DNA from: DATHRK01 sp035465395
Lineage (GTDB): Bacteria > Gemmatimonadota > Gemmatimonadetes > Longimicrobiales > RSA9
Assembly: GCA_035465395.1 (NCBI GenBank)
Contig: DATHRK010000027.1
Span: 1-12,780 of the forward strand
Direction of reading: 5' to 3'
Length of the DNA stretch: 12,780 nucleotides
Shown: piece by piece, positions 1 through 9,131 of the stretch
Position numbering within the stretch: position 1 is the first letter of the stretch
Layout: the number at the start of each line of letters is the position of its first letter
Translations under genes and position numbers: made by a program
The notes under the pieces: model-generated
What the model was told of the DNA's origin: nothing
The model's database searches: none
Seen by the model: the letters and a program-made list of their open reading frames with translations, nothing else

Positions 1-166
1 CCACGGCAGAGACCACGGCGCGCGCACACTCCGGCTCGGCGGGCGGGCACACCTCCGCGCTCTGCGCGCCCAGGCTGCCGGCGCCAGCCAAGGCGAGCGC
101 GGCGGCGAGCGCCAGGCCGCGGCCCGGGGCCGGGCGGCCGCGCCGCGGGTCAGACGAGGCGAACAC
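1..166 (-). CDS. N-terminal part of an exported protein of unknown function (runs off the left edge)
   Basis: The frame opens with a GTG at 164-166, inside the last codons of purM, and stays open to the window edge (55 codons). A strong purine-rich ribosome binding site (AGGGGGAGG, 170-178) lies 3 nt upstream of that GTG. The translation has an Arg-rich N-region (residues 8-17), a hydrophobic core (GLALAAALALAGAGSLG, about 17-33) and a likely signal peptidase I site near LGA-QS (about 34-36). The mature part begins with a short segment holding two Cys with six residues between them (VCPPAEPEC), followed by a possible helix. This looks like a secreted or periplasmic protein. I do not recognise the family from the 20 or so mature residues visible. 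The gene overlaps purM by 17 nt, which suggests translational coupling. The alternative is that it is an accidental open frame in GC-rich DNA, but the ordered signal-peptide layout plus the binding site argue for a gene. Confidence 0.62.
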   Translation of the reverse strand, partial: MFASSDPRRGRPAPGRGLALAAALALAGAGSLGAQSAEVCPPAEPECARAVVSAV

Positions 167-1181
167 GGCCCTCCCCCTGCCCCACGTCCCCGAGCACCCA
201 CGCGTCCTCGCCGGCGGTCCGCAACGCCTCCATGACGCCTTCGGCCGCCGGCTCGGCGACCACGAGCACCATGCCCACGCCCATGTTGAAGGTTCGGAAG
301 GCTTCGTCGTCGTCGAGGCCGGCCGCGCGCACGACCGTCGTGAACTCGGCCGGCACCTGCCACGACCCGCGCCGCACCCGCGCATCCAGATCGGGGGGCA
401 GGGCGCGATCCAGGTTTTCGAGGATCCCCCCTCCGGTGATGTGCGCCAGCGCGTGGCAGCGGTCCAGCACGGGCGTGACCGCACCGACGTAGCTCCTGTG
501 CACCCGCAGGAGCACGTCTGCCACGCTCTCGTCCAGGCCCGGGAAGGGGTCGTCCACGCCGAGCCCGAGGCGCGCGAAGAGCAGCCGCCGGAGGAGCGAG
601 TAGCCGTTGGTGTGGAAGCCCTCGCTCGCCAGCCCGATCAGCGCGTCGCCCGCGCGGACGCGACCCGGGCCCGGGCGGCCCTCCACGTCGACCTCGCCCA
701 CGATGAACCCCGCGAGGTCGTAGTCCCCCGGGGCGTAGAAGTCCGGCATCTCGGCGGTCTCGCCGCCGAGGAGCGCGCAGCCGTTCTCGCGACACCCCTC
801 GGCAACGCCTGCGACGACGTCCTCCACCACGCCCTCGTCCAGCACGCCGGTGGCGATGTAATCCAGGAAGAACAGGGGCCGGGCGCCCTCGACGAGGATG
901 TCGTCGGCGCAGTGGTTGACGAGATCGCGGCCGACGGTGTCGTGGCGGTTCGCGCGGATCGCCACCTGCAGCTTCGTGCCCACGCCGTCGGCGCTGGCGA
1001 CCAGCGCGCGCCGCGGCGCGCCGGGCGCCTCGAACACGCCCCCGAACGACCCTGCGCTGGACAACACGCCGGCAGTGCGCGTGCTCTCCACCAGCCGCGC
1101 GATGCGGTCCTTGGCGCGACTCGCGGCGTCGCGGTCGACGCCGGCGTCGCGGTAGGTCAACGCCTCGGCGTTCTCAGCCAT
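150..1181 (-). CDS. purM: Phosphoribosylformylglycinamidine cyclo-ligase (AIR synthetase)
   Basis: This enzyme catalyses the ATP-dependent ring closure of formylglycinamidine ribonucleotide to aminoimidazole ribonucleotide, a cytosolic step of de novo purine synthesis. The 343-residue length is normal for PurM. Visible family motifs are the N-terminal TYRDAGVD, DGVGTK (residues 65-70), a DLVNHCADDILVEGARPLFFLDY block (about 86-108; the usual form has CVNDI) and GGETAEMP (139-146), plus HITGGGILENL near the C-terminal third. These form the ATP-binding and dimer-interface elements of the PurM/ThiL/SelD fold. The ATG at 1179-1181 is used, overlapping the end of the upstream kinase gene by 8 nt. 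No other pur gene is in the window, so purM sits with argS and a kinase rather than in a purine operon. Product assignment is secure. Confidence 0.97.
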   Translation of the reverse strand: MAENAEALTYRDAGVDRDAASRAKDRIARLVESTRTAGVLSSAGSFGGVFEAPGAPRRALVASADGVGTKLQVAIRANRHDTVGRDLVNHCADDILVEGARPLFFLDYIATGVLDEGVVEDVVAGVAEGCRENGCALLGGETAEMPDFYAPGDYDLAGFIVGEVDVEGRPGPGRVRAGDALIGLASEGFHTNGYSLLRRLLFARLGLGVDDPFPGLDESVADVLLRVHRSYVGAVTPVLDRCHALAHITGGGILENLDRALPPDLDARVRRGSWQVPAEFTTVVRAAGLDDDEAFRTFNMGVGMVLVVAEPAAEGVMEALRTAGEDAWVLGDVGQGEGRVRLV

Positions 1182-2100
1182 CCATGCCGTCCAGGTCGAA
1201 CGTCGTCATCGAGCGGAACGCGATGACCCGCTCATGCACCTCCGAGGGGTCCAGGTCCAGGAACCGTCGCAGGCCGAACTCCTCGACCGCGAACGAGCCC
1301 ATGACCGACCCGTACACCATCGCCCGCTTCAGGTCTTCGGTACCCGCCACGCCGCGCGCCGCCAGGTAGCCCAGGAAGCCGCCAGCGAAGGCGTCCCCGG
1401 CGCCCGTGGGGTCGAAGACGTCCTCCAGTGGGTACCCCGGTACGAAGAAGGTGGCGTCGGGGCCGAACAGGATCGCGCCGTGCTCGCCCTTCTTGATCAC
1501 GACCAACCGAGGGCCCCGCTCGCGGATCCACGCGGCGGCCCGAACGAGGTTGTAGTCGCCCGAAAGCTCTCTCGCCTCGGCGTCGTTCACGAGCAGCACG
1601 TCCACCCGCTCCAGGAGGCGCAGGAGAGCCTCGGGCGTGCGCTCGATCCAGTAGTTCATCGTGTCGCACGCGACCAGCTTCGGCGTCCGGACCTGCTCGA
1701 GGACCTGGAGCTGGAGCGTGGGGTCGATGTTGCCGAGGAAGATCCATTCCGCGTCGCGGAAACGGCCCGGGATCACCGGGTCGAAGTCCGCGAACACGCC
1801 CAGGCGGGTTTCGAGCGTTTCGCGGCTGTTCAGGTCGTACGCGTAGCGGCCGGCCCAGAAGAAGCTCTCCCCTTCCCTGCGTTCGATGCCCGACAGGTCG
1901 ACGCCCCGTCGGGCCAGGAAGTCGAGCCGCTCCATGTCGTAGTCGTCGCCGACGACCGCGACCACCCCCACGGGCGCCAACAGCGACGCGGCCGCGGCGA
2001 AGTAGTTGGCCGAGCCCCCGAGCGCGTCGTCGATCCTGCCGAACGGAGTCTCGATGGCGTCGATCGCAACGCTGCCGACGACCAGTACCGGCGCGCTCAC
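1174..2100 (-). CDS. PfkB-family carbohydrate/nucleoside kinase, substrate unknown
   Basis: This is a 308-residue ribokinase-fold kinase that probably phosphorylates a sugar or nucleoside using ATP. The first strand VLVVGSVAIDAI is followed by GGSANYFAAAAS, the family's substrate-side Gly-Gly motif. The C-terminal PfkB signature DPTGAGDAFAGGFLG begins at residue 230, and its final GAGD Asp (Asp236) is the expected catalytic base. The start is a GTG at 2098-2100 overlapping the argS stop (GTGA), with a strong GGGAGGA binding site just upstream inside argS. A longer upstream extension in the same frame is open but lies wholly within argS and is not credible. The end overlaps purM by 8 nt. Fructose-6-phosphate, ribose, adenosine and other substrates are possible, and nothing in the sequence decides between them. 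Family assignment is firm; substrate is not. Confidence 0.93.
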   Translation of the reverse strand: MSAPVLVVGSVAIDAIETPFGRIDDALGGSANYFAAAASLLAPVGVVAVVGDDYDMERLDFLARRGVDLSGIERREGESFFWAGRYAYDLNSRETLETRLGVFADFDPVIPGRFRDAEWIFLGNIDPTLQLQVLEQVRTPKLVACDTMNYWIERTPEALLRLLERVDVLLVNDAEARELSGDYNLVRAAAWIRERGPRLVVIKKGEHGAILFGPDATFFVPGYPLEDVFDPTGAGDAFAGGFLGYLAARGVAGTEDLKRAMVYGSVMGSFAVEEFGLRRFLDLDPSEVHERVIAFRSMTTFDLDGMDG

Positions 2101-3770
2101 GCGTCCTCCCGATCCATGCGATCCGGCGCCTCGAGCCCCAGGACGGCGAGCCCGTTCCTGAGCACGATGCGAACGCCGCGCGCGAGCGCGAGCCTGGCGT
2201 CCCTCAGGGGCGCGTCCTCGACGAGGACCGCGAGCTCGGGATTGCGGCTCGGGTTGCCCGCGTGGTACCACGCGTTGACCATGCCCGCCGTGCCCTCCAG
2301 GTATTCGCAGACGAGGTGGGGCGCGCGGTCCCTCGCGGCCCGTTCGACGACGTCCGGGAACTCTGCGAGTTGCTGGATCAGGTCGGTCTCGCCGGCGTCC
2401 GTCAGCAACGTCAGGTCCGCACCCGCGCCCGCGGTCTCGGCCGGCACACCGGCCCGGCGAAAGATGCTCATCATGCGTGCGTGCGCGTACTTGACCTTGT
2501 AGACCGGGTTCTTCTCGGAGGCGTCCAGCGCCAGCCCCAGGTCGAAGACCATCTGCGCGTCGGGGCGGCGCATGAGGAAGAAGTAGCGTGCGACGTCCCG
2601 CCCGGTCTCCGCGATCAGGTCGTGCAGGGTCACGATCTCGCCCGCGCGCTTGCTGAGCTTGACCTCCTCGCCGTCCCGCATCACGCGCACCATCTGGACG
2701 ACGTCCACGTCCAGCATCCCGGGGTGCCCGAGCGCCGCGAGGGCCGCCTGCATGCGCGGAATGTAGCCGTGATGGTCCGCGCCCCAGACGTTGATCAGCC
2801 GGTCGAATCCGCGCGCCACCTTGTCGCGGTGGTAGGCGATGTCGGGCAGGAAGTAGGTGTACGTCCCGTCGCTCTTGACCAGCACGCGGTCCTTGTCGTC
2901 TCCATGGGCCGACGTGCGGAGCCAGGTCGCTCCTTGATCCTCGTACGTCAGGCCGTGCGCGGCGAGGTCGGCCATCGTCTCGGGGATGCGACCGTCCTCG
3001 TAGACCCTGGATTCGGGGAAGAAGGAGTCGAACCGCACCCCGAACGCGGCCAGGTCGCGCCGCTGACGCTCCAGCATCCGCTCGCGTGCTTCGCGCGCGA
3101 GGAAGGCGGTCCGCTCCTCGGCGCCCATCGCCGCCAGGCGCGGGCCGTGCTCGGCGTCCAGCTCCCGCGCGAGCTCGACGACGTACTCTCCCCGGTAGCC
3201 GCCTTCCGGCAGCTTCGCGCTCTCGCCGCGAAGCGGCTGCCAGCGGGCCTCCACCGACTCCCCGAGGCGGTCGATCTGGACGCCCGCGTCGTTCACGTAG
3301 AACTCCCGCTCGACCTCGTGACCGGTCCATGCGAGCAGGCTGGCGATCGCGTCGCCGTAGGCCGCGCCGCGCCCGTGTGCGACGTGCAGGGGGCCCGTGG
3401 GATTCGCCGAGACGAACTCGATCTGGACGCGCGTGCCCGCGCCGCCCTCGGAGCGACCGAAGGCCTCATCGCGCTCCAGGATCGCCGCCAGGCGGTCCTG
3501 GACCACCTCGGCGGACAGCCGGAAGTTGATAAAGCCCGGCCCGGCGACTTCGGCGGCGGCGACGCCGGCGGCCGTACGGTCCAGGCGGCCGAGAACCTCG
3601 TCGGCGATGGCGCGGGGCGGCCGCCCCAGCCGTCCCGCGAGCACGAGCGCGAGATTGGACGCGACGTCGCCGTGCTCGGGATTGCGCGGACGCTCGAGCT
3701 TCACGTCCTCGGCGTCCCCGCCCAGGTCGCGTGCGATGCGGACCAGCTGCCGTTCGAGGGCGTCGGTCAT
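2097..3770 (-). CDS. argS: Arginyl-tRNA synthetase
   Basis: This class I aminoacyl-tRNA synthetase charges tRNA-Arg with arginine. The 557-residue length is typical. The N-terminal ArgRS-specific (Add-1) domain covers about residues 1-100 and includes NPEHGDVASNLAL and GPGFINF. The catalytic core begins with EFVSANPTGPLHVAHGRG, in which HVAH (129-132) is the HIGH motif. The KMSKS loop appears as KLSKR (371-375), followed by AGEIVTL. The C-terminal DALR anticodon-binding domain carries the VKYAHARM motif and ends in a normal GLAVLGLEAPDRM segment. The ATG at 3768-3770 overlaps the fmdB stop (ATGA) and the gene ends overlapping the kinase start (GTGA), so translation is probably coupled on both sides. 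The frame is open further upstream, but that stretch is the fmdB gene in another frame. No editing or truncation anomalies are seen. Confidence 0.97.
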   Translation of the reverse strand: MTDALERQLVRIARDLGGDAEDVKLERPRNPEHGDVASNLALVLAGRLGRPPRAIADEVLGRLDRTAAGVAAAEVAGPGFINFRLSAEVVQDRLAAILERDEAFGRSEGGAGTRVQIEFVSANPTGPLHVAHGRGAAYGDAIASLLAWTGHEVEREFYVNDAGVQIDRLGESVEARWQPLRGESAKLPEGGYRGEYVVELARELDAEHGPRLAAMGAEERTAFLAREARERMLERQRRDLAAFGVRFDSFFPESRVYEDGRIPETMADLAAHGLTYEDQGATWLRTSAHGDDKDRVLVKSDGTYTYFLPDIAYHRDKVARGFDRLINVWGADHHGYIPRMQAALAALGHPGMLDVDVVQMVRVMRDGEEVKLSKRAGEIVTLHDLIAETGRDVARYFFLMRRPDAQMVFDLGLALDASEKNPVYKVKYAHARMMSIFRRAGVPAETAGAGADLTLLTDAGETDLIQQLAEFPDVVERAARDRAPHLVCEYLEGTAGMVNAWYHAGNPSRNPELAVLVEDAPLRDARLALARGVRIVLRNGLAVLGLEAPDRMDREDA

Positions 3771-4156
3771 GCGTCCGCGGCGCCCCCGGCGCTCCCCTTC
3801 GGTGCGCCACCGCCGGCGCTCCCCTTCGACGTTCCGCCCTCGCCCTTTCCGGCGCCGCCGCTCGAACCGCCGCTGCCGCCGTCGCCCGGCTTCGCCTTGC
3901 CGGACGCCGCGTCCCCGCCCTTGTCGGAGGATGGCTTGGGGGACCCCGACTCCTTGGCGGCGGCCTTCTTGTAGTCCTCGGAACGGTAGTCGGTGATGTA
4001 GAAGCCCGAGCCCTTGAAGAGCAGGCCGGCGCCGCCCGAAAGCTGACGCTCGGCGTCCTCCCCGCACGTCGGACAGGGGGCGACCGGCGGGTCGCTCATC
4101 TTCTGGAACACCTCGAACTCGTGCCCTTCGGGGCAGCGGTACTCGTAGGTCGGCAT
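3767..4156 (-). CDS. FmdB-type zinc-ribbon protein with a long Gly/Ser/Lys-rich tail
   Basis: The first 65 or so residues match the FmdB family of small putative regulatory zinc ribbons: MPTYEYRCPEGHEFEVFQKM at the start, then PCPTCG (Cys28, Cys31), and a KGSGFYITDYRS segment typical of the domain's end. Function in bacteria is poorly defined; a regulatory or metal-binding role is only inferred. Two oddities are visible. The usual first knuckle Cys-x2-Cys-Gly-His is reduced to Cys8-Pro-Glu-Gly-His12, so only three Cys remain and His12 may act as the fourth ligand. Residues from about 67 to 129 are a low-complexity tail rich in Gly, Ser, Ala and Lys, presumably disordered. The start is fixed by the conserved MPTYEY. 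The only purine-rich site (GAGG) lies 1 nt before the ATG, which is too close to be a normal binding site. The gene overlaps argS by 4 nt. Confidence 0.9.
   Translation of the reverse strand: MPTYEYRCPEGHEFEVFQKMSDPPVAPCPTCGEDAERQLSGGAGLLFKGSGFYITDYRSEDYKKAAAKESGSPKPSSDKGGDAASGKAKPGDGGSGGSSGGAGKGEGGTSKGSAGGGAPKGSAGGAADA
3786..3828 (-). repeat. Two 16-bp direct repeats in the fmdB tail
   Basis: The 16-mer CCGGCGCTCCCCTTCG (plus strand) occurs at 3786-3801 and again at 3813-3828, 27 bp apart. The spacing is a whole number of codons, so both copies encode the same KGSAG peptide in the low-complexity tail. This is a small in-frame duplication that explains part of the tail's length. Confidence 0.75.
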
Positions 4157-4232
4157 GCCTCGGTCGTTTCGTAAGCGACGCTTTGCGACGGCGCACCCCC
4201 GCGCGCGGCCGCGCTTCCCCTCTCCAGTGGTC
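4157..4232 (-). other. Intergenic gap between the mutase gene and fmdB
   Basis: At 76 nt this is the longest non-coding gap inside the row. It holds a GC palindrome (GCGCGGCCGCGC around 4203-4214) and short inverted repeats such as AAGCG/CGCTT near 4173-4183. None is followed by a T-tract in the minus orientation, so I see no terminator. I also see no convincing -35/-10 pair. An internal promoter for fmdB-argS-kinase-purM could sit here, but the sequence does not show it clearly. Confidence 0.35.
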
Positions 4233-5860
<1,628 letters not shown>

Positions 5861-5864
<4 letters not shown>

Positions 5865-6376
5865 CCGCCTGCCTCGTCGAACTCCACGAGCGTCGCGCCG
5901 CGTTCCACGGCTGCCCCGGGCTCCACCAGGACCCGGCGGACCACGCCGCGCGCCTGACTCCGCAGCTCGTTCTGCATCTTCATCGCCTCCATCACCACCA
6001 CGGCGGCGCCGGCCTCCACGGCCTCGCCCTCGGCGACCTCGACGCGCACGATGAGGCCCGGCATGGGCGCCTTCAGCGGCTCGGGGCCGCGCGGGGCGCC
6101 CGTCGCCCCGGTCATCGCGCGGATCGCGCGGGTCCGCTCGTCTACGACCTCGGCCTCCAGGGTGGACAGCCCCGACAGCGTGAGTCGCCAGCGCCCACGA
6201 TCCGAGCCTGGCTCGGCGACCACCGTCCACGACGCCCCATCGAGGACGAGGTGGCGCACCGGACTGCCTTCCCGTCGGGCCAGATCCACGTCCACCTCGC
6301 GCCCGTCCACGGCGACGCGCTCGGCCTCGACGTCGACCTGGTAGCTCCGCCCCCCCAGCGCTACGTGGTAGCGCAC
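5861..6376 (-). CDS. Biotin carboxyl carrier protein of the acyl-CoA carboxylase
   Basis: This subunit would carry carboxybiotin between the biotin carboxylase and the carboxyltransferase. Its C-terminal 75 or so residues form a biotinyl/lipoyl domain: PLKAPMPGLIVRVEV, then VVVMEAMKMQNEL with the biotin-accepting Lys133, then the second half (GVVRRVLVEPGAAVERGATLVEF). The first 95 or so residues (YHVALGGRSYQVDV onward) are rich in predicted beta strand and resemble the BT domain that joins the BC and BCCP parts in single-chain propionyl-CoA carboxylase alpha subunits. That resemblance is inference. I chose the GTG at 6374-6376 because VRYHVALGG is the natural start of this domain and GGTGG/GGAG lie just upstream. 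A longer frame starting at 6427 would lie inside the methyltransferase gene and adds only low-complexity residues. It overlaps that gene by 16 nt and the mutase gene by 4 nt. Confidence 0.93.
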
Positions 6377-7617
6377 AGCTCCACCACCGTCTCGACGTGC
6401 GCCGTCTGGGGGAACAGGTCGAAGCACCGCGCCGAGTGCGGCGCGTACGCAGCCGCCAGCCGAGCGATGTCGCGCGCGAGCGTCGCGGGGTCGCAGCTCA
6501 CGTAGACGAGCCGCCCGACGCCGCCTTCGAGAAGGAGTGCGGCCGCGTCCGCCGATAGGCCCGCGCGGGGGGGGTTCAGCACGACCACGTCCGCGGGGAG
6601 AGCGCCGGGGAGTCGCAGCTCGACGTCTCCCTCGCGGAAGTCCACGTCGGGGGCGAGCCGACGGCCCCGCGCGACGGCGGCGGCGTCCCGCTCGATCGCG
6701 ACGGCGTGAGCGCCCATGGCTGCCGCTGCCCGCGCGTGTGCTCCCGCACCGGCGTAGGCGTCCACGACCCGCAGGCCCGGGCCGGGGGCGACGACGTCCT
6801 GGACGTGTGCGGCCAGCGCCGCGTCGGCCTCGACGTTGACCTGGGTGAAGCCGTGCGGCCCGTCGCCTGCCGCCTCACCCCCGTACAGCCGCCGAGCGCC
6901 GTCGGCGCCCCGCGGGCGGTGCCAGACTTCGCGTAGCTCCGGGATGGCTGCGGCGAGCGCCTCCGGGTCGCCCGATCCGCGCCCGCCCTCGATGCTCAGC
7001 GAAACGCCTTCGGGACGGAGCGCCCGCAGCGTGAGCCGCAGCTCGCGCCCGGCAGGCAAGTGTCCGGCGTGAGGACCCCAGGCCCGTCGAAGCGCGCCCC
7101 ACGCCGCCGCGAGCGGCTCCTCGGGTAGCAGGCAGCGTGCGTCGATGTCGACCACGCGGCCCCGCCGCGCACGGGCGTACAGTCCGGCGACGATTTTGCC
7201 CCCGGGCAGGCGCCGCAGCGTGAACGTCATACGATTGCGGTAGCGCCACTCCCGCGGCGATCCCTCGATCGGAGGCGGGGGCACGTCCCAGCCGCCGATG
7301 CGGGCGAGGGCGTCGGCGACGATACCCGCCTTCGCGTCGAGCTGCGCGCCGTATTCCAGGTGCTGGATCGAGCAGCCACCGCAGCGCCCGTAGTAGGGGC
7401 ACGGGGCGTCCCGCCGTCCCGCCCCGCCCTCCTGAATGCGGACGATGCTCGCCTCGGCCCAACGCCCGTGGTCCCTGCCGATGGCGATGTCCAGGAGGTC
7501 GGCGGGCGCGGCGAGCGGCACGAAGCACACGCGGCCGTCGTCCAGCCGCGCCACCCCCCGACCGCCGGCGGCCAGGCCCTCGACCCGTACCGTTTCCGTC
7601 GGCGCCCCCGCCGTCAC
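6361..7617 (-). CDS. rlmD: 23S rRNA (uracil-C5)-methyltransferase, RlmD/RumA type
   Basis: This SAM-dependent enzyme methylates carbon 5 of a uracil in 23S rRNA (U1939 in E. coli RlmD). The 418 residues carry an N-terminal TRAM-like RNA-binding domain (about 6-62), then a [4Fe-4S] cluster site made of Cys73, Cys79, Cys82 (CPYYGRCGGC) and Cys162. A Rossmann methyltransferase domain follows, with VVDAYAGAGAHA as the SAM loop, NPPRAG, and SCDPATLARD containing the catalytic Cys375. Near the end HVETVV supplies the base Glu409. TrmA lacks the cluster and RlmC lacks the TRAM domain, so RlmD (or the dual RlmCD type) fits best; the exact uridine is not proven. The start is a GTG at 7615-7617 overlapping the accC stop (GTGA), with GAGGGG five nt upstream. 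The longer open frame to 8448 lies within accC. Finding this gene between two carboxylase subunit genes is unusual. Confidence 0.92.
   Translation of the reverse strand: MTAGAPTETVRVEGLAAGGRGVARLDDGRVCFVPLAAPADLLDIAIGRDHGRWAEASIVRIQEGGAGRRDAPCPYYGRCGGCSIQHLEYGAQLDAKAGIVADALARIGGWDVPPPPIEGSPREWRYRNRMTFTLRRLPGGKIVAGLYARARRGRVVDIDARCLLPEEPLAAAWGALRRAWGPHAGHLPAGRELRLTLRALRPEGVSLSIEGGRGSGDPEALAAAIPELREVWHRPRGADGARRLYGGEAAGDGPHGFTQVNVEADAALAAHVQDVVAPGPGLRVVDAYAGAGAHARAAAAMGAHAVAIERDAAAVARGRRLAPDVDFREGDVELRLPGALPADVVVLNPPRAGLSADAAALLLEGGVGRLVYVSCDPATLARDIARLAAAYAPHSARCFDLFPQTAHVETVVELCATT
6379..6388 (-). promoter_or_regulatory. Ribosome binding site deciding the GTG start of the biotin carrier gene
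   Basis: The minus-strand sequence GGTGGTGGAG ends 2 nt before the GTG at 6374-6376. The GGTGG part is spaced 7 nt from it. It lies inside the last codons of the rRNA methyltransferase gene, which implies coupled translation. Confidence 0.5.
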
Positions 7618-9131
7618 CGCCAGCCCCTCGCGTTGGTGGCGGAGTCGCCCACCGCCCCCTCGCGCCAGCGGGAAGGTCGCGCCCCGCCGTCGACGCGGCT
7701 CACCTCGTTCCTCCGACGCCGCTCGTGCTCGAGCAGCGCGGCCGCTACCGCCGCCGCGAACTCCCGGTCCTCGGGAACGTTCCCGGCCGTGAGGGCCGCT
7801 CCCCGGCGGTCGAAGAAACCGATGTCGAAGCGCCCGGCGCAGAAGTCGGGGTCGTTCATCAGCGCGGCGTGGAAGGTCGCGCTGGTGTCGACGCCGACTA
7901 CCCGCAGCTCCCTGAGTGCCCGCCGCATCCGCGCGATCGCGGCGGGCCGGTCCGCGCCGTGGGCGATGAGCTTCCCCAGCAGCGGATCGTAGTGGAGCGT
8001 CACCTCCTGGCCCCTCGCGATGCCGCCGTCCCAACGGACCCCCGGACCCCCGGGAATCTCCAGGTGCTCGATCCGACCGCTGGACGGAAGGAAGCCCTGG
8101 AGCGCGTCCTCGGCGGTGATCCGGCACTCGATTGCGTGGCCTGCCAGGCGCACGTCCTCCTGGCGGAAGGGCAGCGCCTCGCCGGCGGCGACGCGGAGCT
8201 GCCAGTGCACCAGGTCCAGGCCCGTCACCAGCTCGGTGACCGGGTGCTCGACCTGCAGCCGCGTATTCATCTCCAGGAAGTAGAAGGCCCCGTCCGACCA
8301 CAGGAACTCCACGGTGCCAGCGTTCTCGTAGCCGACGGCCCGCGCCGCGGCCACCGCGGCCTCGCCCATTTCCGACCGCTGCGCCGGATCGAGGACCGTG
8401 GAAGGCGCCTCCTCGACGAGCTTCTGGTGCCGCCGCTGGATCGAGCATTCGCGCTCGCCGAGGTGCAGCACGTTGCCGTGCGCGTCGGCCAGGATCTGGA
8501 TCTCGATGTGGCGGGGACCCTCCAGGAAGCGTTCGACGTAGACGCGGTCGTCGCCGAACGCCGCGCGGGCCTCGTCACCCGCGGCTCGTAGCGCGCCTTC
8601 CAGCTCCGCGGGTTCGCGCACCACACGCATGCCCTTCCCGCCTCCACCGGCGGCGGCCTTCAGCAGGATCGGGTAGCCGATCTCGGCCGCCGCTGCGCGC
8701 GCCTCGCCGGCGTCCGCGAGCGCCGCCTCCGTCCCGGGAACCACCGGCACCCCCGCCTCGCGCATGCGGGCCCGCGCCCGGGTCTTGTCGCCCATCGCGC
8801 CGATCGCGCCCGCCGGGGGACCGATGAAGGTGAGTCCGGCGGCGTCCACGGCTTCGGCAAACTCGGCGTTCTCGGCGAGGAAGCCGTAGCCCGGGTGCAC
8901 GGCGTCGGCGCCCGTTGCGCGGGCCGCCTCGATCAGCGCCTCGCCCCGCAGGTAGCTCTCGGTGGCCGGCGCCGGGCCGATCCGCACCGCCTCGCTCGCC
9001 GCCAGGACGTGGGGCGCCGCGCGATCGGCGTCCGAGTAGACCGCCACCGAGCGCACACCGGCCTCGGCGCACGCGCGGACGACGCGCAGCGCGATCTCGC
9101 CGCGGTTGGCTATCAGGACCTTGCTCAGCAC
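7614..9131 (-). CDS. accC: Biotin carboxylase subunit of an acyl-CoA (probably propionyl-CoA) carboxylase
   Basis: This subunit carboxylates biotin on the carrier protein using ATP and bicarbonate. It has the N-terminal KVLIANRGEIALRV, the ATP-grasp glycine loop GGGGKGM (162-168), ERECSIQRRHQKLVEEAPS (227-245) and EMNTRLQVEHPVTE (287-300). By comparison with E. coli AccC at an offset of one, Glu287, Asn289, Arg291, Glu295, His208 and Glu210 are the conserved metal/ATP/bicarbonate residues. At 505 residues it is about 55 longer than E. coli AccC. The extra C-terminal part (LLEHERRRR to NARGWR) resembles tails seen in carboxylases that use larger acyl-CoAs, and it has no biotin domain. The GTG start at 9129-9131 fits the conserved N-terminus and has a binding site 7 nt upstream. 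It lies 52 nt after pccB and overlaps rlmD by 4 nt. A shared role in acetyl-CoA carboxylation cannot be excluded. Confidence 0.95.
   Translation of the reverse strand: MLSKVLIANRGEIALRVVRACAEAGVRSVAVYSDADRAAPHVLAASEAVRIGPAPATESYLRGEALIEAARATGADAVHPGYGFLAENAEFAEAVDAAGLTFIGPPAGAIGAMGDKTRARARMREAGVPVVPGTEAALADAGEARAAAAEIGYPILLKAAAGGGGKGMRVVREPAELEGALRAAGDEARAAFGDDRVYVERFLEGPRHIEIQILADAHGNVLHLGERECSIQRRHQKLVEEAPSTVLDPAQRSEMGEAAVAAARAVGYENAGTVEFLWSDGAFYFLEMNTRLQVEHPVTELVTGLDLVHWQLRVAAGEALPFRQEDVRLAGHAIECRITAEDALQGFLPSSGRIEHLEIPGGPGVRWDGGIARGQEVTLHYDPLLGKLIAHGADRPAAIARMRRALRELRVVGVDTSATFHAALMNDPDFCAGRFDIGFFDRRGAALTAGNVPEDREFAAAVAAALLEHERRRRNEVSRVDGGARPSRWREGAVGDSATNARGWR

Noticed and set aside
2101..3330. 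N-terminal extension of the PfkB kinase frame, giving a 718-residue fusion-like product
   Set aside because: The extra part is an Arg/Pro/Gly-rich shadow of argS. The kinase fold starts exactly at the GTG overlapping the argS stop, with a good ribosome binding site.
4203..4214. GC palindrome in the mutase-fmdB gap as a terminator
   Set aside because: No T-tract follows on the minus strand, and alternating G/C palindromes are expected by chance at this base composition.
7618..8448. N-terminal extension of the methyltransferase frame to 695 residues
   Set aside because: It lies wholly within accC in another frame and is low-complexity; the TRAM domain begins right after the GTG at 7617.
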